Assembly: GCF_003112555.1 (NCBI RefSeq)
Contig: NZ_BEWB01000002.1
Location: forward strand, 62,001 to 126,000
Reading direction: 5' to 3'
Length of the DNA: 64,000 nucleotides
Source of the DNA: Streptomyces coelicoflavus
GTDB taxonomy: Bacteria > Actinomycetota > Actinomycetes > Streptomycetales > Streptomycetaceae
The notes under the pieces were generated by a model. The model did no database searches. It saw only the letters and a program-made list of their open reading frames with translations, and had not been told where the DNA came from. Below, piece by piece: positions 59,837 through 64,000 of this stretch; the first letter of the stretch is position 1, and each line of letters starts with the position of its first letter. The translations under genes and the position numbers were made by a program.

Positions 59837-61291
59837 GTGAACAGGAGCGACGGCGGAGGAAAGGGAACCGGCGGCGGTGTGCGGGGCGCGGCGGGCGGCG
59901 CCAACCTGCTCGCCCTGCGCAGCCACAACACCGCCCTGGTGCTCGACCTGCTGCGCACCGCCGGTACCGAGGGCATCAGCCGGCTGGAGCTCGCCGAGCG
60001 CACCGGGCTCACCCCGCAGGCGGTCAGCAAGATCACCGCTCGGCTCCGGGGCGAGGGCCTCGCCACCGAGGCCGGACGCCGCGCGTCCACCGGCGGCAAG
60101 CCGCGCACGGTGCTGCGCCTGGTGCCCGGGGCCGGTCACGCCCTCGGCGTCCACCTGGACCGCGACGAGCTGCGGGCGGTGCTGGTCGACCTCGACGGCA
60201 CCGTGGTGGCGGAGCGGCGCGCTCCGCTGGACCTGGGCGCGGGGGCGGAGACCGTGCTGGCAGGGGTGGCGCGGTCGGCGGAGGAACTTGCGACGGAGGC
60301 GCTGCGGTCGCCGGGGGCGGAGGGTCTGCTACCGCCCGGTGCCGGCGGTCTGCGAGCAGCGGCTGCGGGTGGTCTGCGAGCGGCGGCTGCGGACGGACCC
60401 GGCTCGCCCACCGAGGACGCCCTGCGGACTCCCGCGGCGGAGGGGCCGGGGGCGTCGGCCTCGAAGGAGCAGGCCCGGGGGGTGCGGGTCCCGGGGGAGC
60501 AGGTGGCGGGCGAGCGGGTCCCGGGGGGACGGGCTTCGGGGGAGGGGCGGGAGTCTCCCGTCGCGGAGGGGGCGCGGTCGGCGGGCGGTGCCCTCGGTGC
60601 CGTGCCCACCCTCCTCGGGCTCGGTGTCGCCCTTCCCGGGCCGCTCGACCACGGTCGGGGTGTGCTGCACCGGGTCACCGGCTTTCCGGAGTGGGACGGC
60701 TATCCGCTGCGGGACGCGCTGGAGCGGCGGCTGGGCGTGCCGGTGGTCGTCGACAAGGACACCAACGCGGCGGCGCTCGGCCTCGCCGTCCGAGACGGGG
60801 GAGGCGGAGGCGGCGCGGGCGGCTCCTTCGCCTACCTGCACCTCGGTACGGGCCTCGGCGCCGGTCTCGTCTTCGGCGGCGGCGTGCACCGGGGCGCCAG
60901 GACCGGCGCCGGGGAGTTCGGGCACCAGGTCCTCCAGCTCGACGGGCCGCCCTGCACCTGCGGCGCCCGGGGCTGCGTGGAGGCCCTGTGCCTCGCCGCC
61001 GTCGCCCGCGGCGACCTCGCGGAGGCGGCGAGGGTGCTCGGCACGGGCGCCGCCAACCTCGCCGCACTGCTGGACATCGACCAGGTGCTGCTGGGCGGCC
61101 GTACCGTCGCCGCCGCGCCCGAGGCCTTCGTCCACGGCGTCGCCGCGGTCCTCGACGCCCGCGCCCGGCGCGAGGGCGGCCACGACGGCGCCGTACCGGT
61201 GCGGCTCGCGCCGGGCGGGACGCGGGCGGTCGCGGAGGGCGCGGCCCAACTGCTGCTGGCACCGCTGTTCGGCCGGGGGGACGGCGGCTGA
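59837..61291 (+). CDS. ROK-family transcriptional repressor with low-complexity insertion
   Basis: A 484-residue NagC/XylR-type ROK protein. A winged HTH (28-85) reads LVLDLLRTAGTEGISRLELAERTGLTPQAVSKITARL. The ROK sugar-kinase-like domain follows, with GLGVALPGPLDHGRGV, DKDTNAAALGLA, TGLGAGLVFGGGVHRG and the zinc motif CTCGARGCVE. Between residues ~155 and 250 there is a ~95-residue Gly/Pro/Ala/Ser-rich insertion that relatives of about 390 residues lack. It starts with the ATG-like GTG at 59837. It is divergent from the dehydrogenase and likely represses it. Confidence 0.88.
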   Translation: MNRSDGGGKGTGGGVRGAAGGANLLALRSHNTALVLDLLRTAGTEGISRLELAERTGLTPQAVSKITARLRGEGLATEAGRRASTGGKPRTVLRLVPGAGHALGVHLDRDELRAVLVDLDGTVVAERRAPLDLGAGAETVLAGVARSAEELATEALRSPGAEGLLPPGAGGLRAAAAGGLRAAAADGPGSPTEDALRTPAAEGPGASASKEQARGVRVPGEQVAGERVPGGRASGEGRESPVAEGARSAGGALGAVPTLLGLGVALPGPLDHGRGVLHRVTGFPEWDGYPLRDALERRLGVPVVVDKDTNAAALGLAVRDGGGGGGAGGSFAYLHLGTGLGAGLVFGGGVHRGARTGAGEFGHQVLQLDGPPCTCGARGCVEALCLAAVARGDLAEAARVLGTGAANLAALLDIDQVLLGGRTVAAAPEAFVHGVAAVLDARARREGGHDGAVPVRLAPGGTRAVAEGAAQLLLAPLFGRGDGG

Positions 61292-61310
61292 CCGCTGCCC
61301 CTCCGGCACC

Positions 61311-61700
61311 GGCGCCCCACCGCCGAGCCCGGCACCGGAGCCCACCGCCGAGCCCGCCCCCGGCGCCCCACCCGCCGAGCCACCCAGCACAGGTGCCCCA
61401 CCCGCCGAGCCCGCCTTCGGCGTCCTACCTGCCGCCCCCCCCCCGGCACTGGCGCCCCACCCGCCGAGCCACCCAGCACAGGTGCCCCACCCGCCGAGCC
61501 CGCCTTCGGCGTCCCACCTGCCGCCCCCCCGGGCACTGGCGCCCCACCCGCCGAGCCACCCAGCACAGACGCCCCACCCGCCGAGCCCGCCTTCGGCGTC
61601 CCACCTGCCCCCCCGGCACAGGCGCCCCACCCGCCGAACCTCCCGGCATCGGCGCCCCACCCGCCGAGCCCCCCAGCACCGGCCCCCCACCGCCGAGCCC
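61311..61700. repeat. Tandem repeat, ~88-bp unit, Pro/Ala-rich if translated
   Basis: Units beginning GGCGCCCCACCCGCCGAGCC occur near 61362, 61451, 61538 and 61621, a period of about 83-89 bp, with a shorter sub-repeat CCCCACCCGCCGAGCC inside. Poly-C tracts of varying length (near 61435, 61525, 61610) separate the units and explain the varying period. The region 61292-61938 has no convincing gene; it lies between the ROK and GntR genes. Confidence 0.8.
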
Positions 61701-61938
61701 GTCCCCGCGCCCCCGGCATACCCCGCCGTCACCGGGCGGGCCGTCGGCCCGGTCTCCTCGCCGTCGCCCTGGGCGGTCGCGGCCCCGGTCCCTCGGCGCC
61801 GCGCCGCCGGGGTCGCCTCTGTCGTCGCCGGGGCGACTGCCGTTCTCCCCGCCCGTTCTCCCCGCCGCCGCCCCGGCCTCGTCGCAGCCTCGCCGGTCCC
61901 CGAGGGGCGGCGCCACCCGCGTCTGCGAACATCCCTGC

Positions 61939-62694
61939 GTGGACTATCCGAACGACCAGGCCCCGGGCGCCCCCGTCCGCTCCGGGATTCCCGAGCACGG
62001 ACGCGTGCCGAAGTACTACGCCGTCAAGGCGCGGATCGACCGTCTCGTCGGTGAGCTGGGGGAGGGCAGCGCCATCCCCACCGAGCGGGACCTGTCCGAG
62101 CGCTACGAGGTCGCCCGCGAGACCGTGCGGCAGGCACTGCGAGAACTCGTGCTGGAGGGCAAGCTGCGGCGGCAGGGGCGCGGCACCGTGGTCGCCGGTC
62201 CGAAGCTGGCGCAGCCGTTGTCCCTGGCCAGTTACACCGAGGGCGTCCGGCGCCAGGGGCGTACCCCCGGCCGTGCGCTCGTCACCCTCGACCGCTTCCC
62301 GTGTCCCGAACCGCTCGCCGCCGAGACCGGCCTCACGCGCGGGGAGCCCGTCTGGCACCTGGAGCGCGTGCTGCTCGCCGACGACGAGCGGGTCGGGCTG
62401 GAGAGCACCTACGTCGCCGTGGCCCGCATTCCCGACCTCGACACCGCCTTCGACCCCGACTCGTCCTTCTATGCCCACCTCGCCGAGCAGGGCATCGCCT
62501 TCGGGGACGCCGACGAACGCATCGAGACCGTGCTCGCCACCCCGCGCGAGGCCCTGCTCATCGGCACCCCGCCGGCCCTCCCGATGCTGCTCATCCACCG
62601 CGTCTCCCGGGACACGGAGGGCCGCCCGCTGGAGCGGGTGCGCACGCTCTACCGGGGCGACCGCTTCTCCTTCACGACGCGTCTGCGCGGCTAG
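61939..62694 (+). CDS. GntR-family regulator, HutC/DasR type (UTRA domain)
   Basis: A 251-residue regulator. The winged HTH is IPTERDLSERYEVARETVRQALRELVLEGKLRRQGRGTVV (~50-90). A UTRA ligand domain follows, with LSLASYTEGVRRQGRTPGRALVTLDRF, GEPVWHLERVLLADDERVGLESTYV and LLIHRVSRDTEGRPLERVRTLYRGDRFSF. The start is GTG 61939, with no strong Shine-Dalgarno. It directly precedes a phosphonate-type oxidoreductase operon with a DasR-like site between them, so it probably controls that operon. Confidence 0.9.
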   Translation: MDYPNDQAPGAPVRSGIPEHGRVPKYYAVKARIDRLVGELGEGSAIPTERDLSERYEVARETVRQALRELVLEGKLRRQGRGTVVAGPKLAQPLSLASYTEGVRRQGRTPGRALVTLDRFPCPEPLAAETGLTRGEPVWHLERVLLADDERVGLESTYVAVARIPDLDTAFDPDSSFYAHLAEQGIAFGDADERIETVLATPREALLIGTPPALPMLLIHRVSRDTEGRPLERVRTLYRGDRFSFTTRLRG

Positions 62695-62748
62695 GACGGC
62701 TGGAAAACGCCCCTCACTCCCGACTCTGGATCGTAACGAAAAGATAAC

Positions 62749-62760
62749 GGGTCTAGCCCA
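62749..62760 (+). promoter_or_regulatory. Candidate HutC/DasR-type operator
   Basis: GGGTCTAGCCCA matches 10 of 12 positions of the DasR-type consensus TGGTCTAGACCA. It lies between the UTRA regulator and the FAD oxidoreductase gene, 76 bp before the latter's start, the expected position for control by the neighbouring regulator. Confidence 0.6.
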
Positions 62761-62835
62761 AACGTGATGACCAGTTCACGCTCTCGTTGTCAGCCGGATT
62801 CCTCCGGTTCCCCGATGCCAAGGAGCGTGGCGGTC

Positions 62836-63960
62836 GTGAGAGTGATAGTCGTCGGAGCCGGCGTGGTGGGAACCATGCACGCCTGGCACGCAGTGAACCG
62901 CGGCCACGAGGTCGTACAGATCGAGCGAGAGACCGAGGCCCGCGGCGCCTCCCTGCGCAATTTCGGCCAGATCTGGGTCAGTGGCCGAGCGGGCGGGCAG
63001 GAGCTGGAGACCGCGCTGCGGGCCCGGGAGCTGTGGGAGGAGATCGGCGGCCGGATCCCGGCGCTGGGCTTCCGCCCGAACGGCTCCCTGACCCCGCTCC
63101 GCGGCGACCTGGAACGCGCCGTCGCCGAGGCGGCCGTCGCCCGCCCGGACGCCGCCGCCCGCGGCCACAAGCTGCTCACCCCTGGCGAGGCCCGCGCCCT
63201 GAACCCGGCCCTGCGCGGCGCGTTCGACGCCGCGCTGTACTGCGAGCGCGACGCCGCCGTGGAACCGCGCACCGCACAGCTCGCCCTGCGCTCGGAACTC
63301 CGCAGGTCCCCGCGCTACACCTTCCTGCCCGGCCGCGAGGTCCGCGACGTCGTCGGCGAACACGCCGTCCGCGACGACCACGGCGACACCCACTCCGGCG
63401 ACGTCGTCGTCCTCGCCACCGGCGCCTGGCTCGGCGGCCTGGTGCGCGAACTGGCCGGGCCCGAGCTTCCCGTGCGCCGGGTGCGGCTCCAGATGATGCA
63501 GACCGACCCGCTCGGCGAAGCGCTCCCCACCTCGGTCGCCGACGCCGACAGCTTCCGCTACTACCCCGCGTACGGCTCGCCCGCCCTGGACGAGCTGAAC
63601 GCCCGGCAGCCGCAGCCGGCCACGGCGGCCGCGCACCGGATGCAGCTGCTGATGGTCCAGCGCGCCGACGGCGGCCTGACCATCGGCGACACCCACGAGT
63701 ACGAGCACCCCTTCGCCTTCGACACCGTCGAGGACCCCTACGAGCACCTCACCGGCGTCGTCGAGTCCCTCCTCGGCCGCCCGCTGCCCCGGATCCGCCG
63801 CCGCTGGGCCGGGGTGTACGCGCAGTGCACCGACAAGAGCCGCGTCGTGCACCGGCAGCGGGTGCGCGAGGGCGTGTGGCTGGTCACCGGGCCCGGCGGG
63901 CGCGGTATGACCTGCTCACCCGCGATAGCCGAGACCACCGCGAACGAACTGGGCTGGTGA
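62836..63960 (+). CDS. TIGR03364-family FAD-dependent oxidoreductase (phosphonate-linked)
   Basis: A 374-residue DAO-type flavoprotein. The N-terminal FAD motif is VIVVGAGVVGTMHAWHAVNRGHEV, then GASLRNFGQIWVSG, a feature of the TIGR03364 family that occurs in 2-aminoethylphosphonate-type catabolic loci, and a C-terminal WLVTGPGGRGMTCSPAIAETTA. It would oxidise an N-substituted aminophosphonate. AAGGAG at 62819-62824 supports GTG 62836; GTG 62827 is too close. It is 8 bp before the next gene and preceded by a UTRA regulator. Confidence 0.85.
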   Translation: MRVIVVGAGVVGTMHAWHAVNRGHEVVQIERETEARGASLRNFGQIWVSGRAGGQELETALRARELWEEIGGRIPALGFRPNGSLTPLRGDLERAVAEAAVARPDAAARGHKLLTPGEARALNPALRGAFDAALYCERDAAVEPRTAQLALRSELRRSPRYTFLPGREVRDVVGEHAVRDDHGDTHSGDVVVLATGAWLGGLVRELAGPELPVRRVRLQMMQTDPLGEALPTSVADADSFRYYPAYGSPALDELNARQPQPATAAAHRMQLLMVQRADGGLTIGDTHEYEHPFAFDTVEDPYEHLTGVVESLLGRPLPRIRRRWAGVYAQCTDKSRVVHRQRVREGVWLVTGPGGRGMTCSPAIAETTANELGW

Positions 63961-63968
63961 AAGCACCG

Positions 63969-64000
63969 ATGACCCCTCCGACCACCCCCGACATCCGCCT
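63969..64000 (+). CDS. Start of next operon gene, cut by window edge
   Basis: ATG 63969 opens a frame (MTPPTTPDIRL) that runs off the window, 8 bp after the oxidoreductase stop. In TIGR03364 loci the following gene usually encodes a HAD-family phosphonatase-like hydrolase, but only 10 residues are visible here. Confidence 0.5.
   Translation, partial: MTPPTTPDIR

Noticed and set aside
61311..61700. CRISPR array
   Set aside because: Units are contiguous tandem repeats with no unique spacers and no cas genes nearby.
60329..61732. Minus-strand frame encoding Gly/Trp/Ala repeats across the ROK gene and tandem repeat
   Set aside because: Translation of the antisense of a Pro-rich repeat; no start signal and no independent evidence of coding.

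Overview
The window is high-GC actinobacterial DNA, almost certainly a Streptomyces chromosome. The evidence is about 70% GC with strong third-position bias, Streptomyces-type ribosome-binding sites, a complete conservon (cvnA-D plus P450s), an F420-dependent oxidoreductase, a ROK regulator, a Tat-exported protein, and many overlapping ATGA/GTGA gene junctions. No rRNA, tRNA, CRISPR array or intact insertion sequence was recognised.

Layout. 1-6.9 kb: the end of a GroES-like gene, a guanidine-III riboswitch controlling a Gdx/SugE-type exporter, a class A penicillin-binding protein, a three-gene ABC-2 exporter operon and a DUF1707 protein. 7.0-12.9 kb (minus strand): an unusual five-gene overlapping operon encoding an IPT/TIG protein, two unrecognised proteins, a 944-residue beta-rich protein with a CARDB-like end, and a ketosynthase-fold protein without a catalytic cysteine. 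13-20 kb: SGNH esterase, DUF445 protein, MFS transporter, VOC protein, epoxide-hydrolase-like enzyme, and an AhpD/CMD protein behind a textbook ECF41-type promoter. 20.1-25.6 kb: a conservon with two P450s, one of which lacks the ExxR motif. 26-33.8 kb: a TetR/quinone-reductase divergon, a protein with an eCIS-cargo-like leader, two decayed MFS genes around a GNAT gene, and a TetR gene with a 22-bp palindromic operator. 34-37.2 kb: a secreted lipase and a grasp-type RiPP remnant (methyltransferase plus N-terminally truncated ATP-grasp).

37.3-45.3 kb is the main accessory island. It holds an anti-sigma-type ATPase, an HTH/coiled-coil regulator, then a cassette of degenerate HNH-like protein, ParB-like protein, SNF2-type helicase and Vsr-type nuclease, converging on a C5-cytosine methyltransferase. 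A broken second vsr lies at its right edge. Base composition drops in the methyltransferase. I read this as a restriction-like defence cassette of a combination I cannot match to a named system.

45.6-64 kb: DUF1062, Arr (rifamycin ADP-ribosyltransferase), SRPBCC, SEC-C protein, MFS/HxlR divergon with twin operators, YidC paralogue, FAH-family hydrolase, Tat-exported DUF4185 protein, a surface protein with choice-of-anchor A and four SpaA-like repeats, LLM oxidoreductase, a UPF0303/Gfo-Idh-MocA pair facing a ROK regulator, an ~88-bp tandem repeat, a HutC/DasR-type GntR regulator, and the start of a TIGR03364 (phosphonate-linked) oxidoreductase operon that runs off the window.
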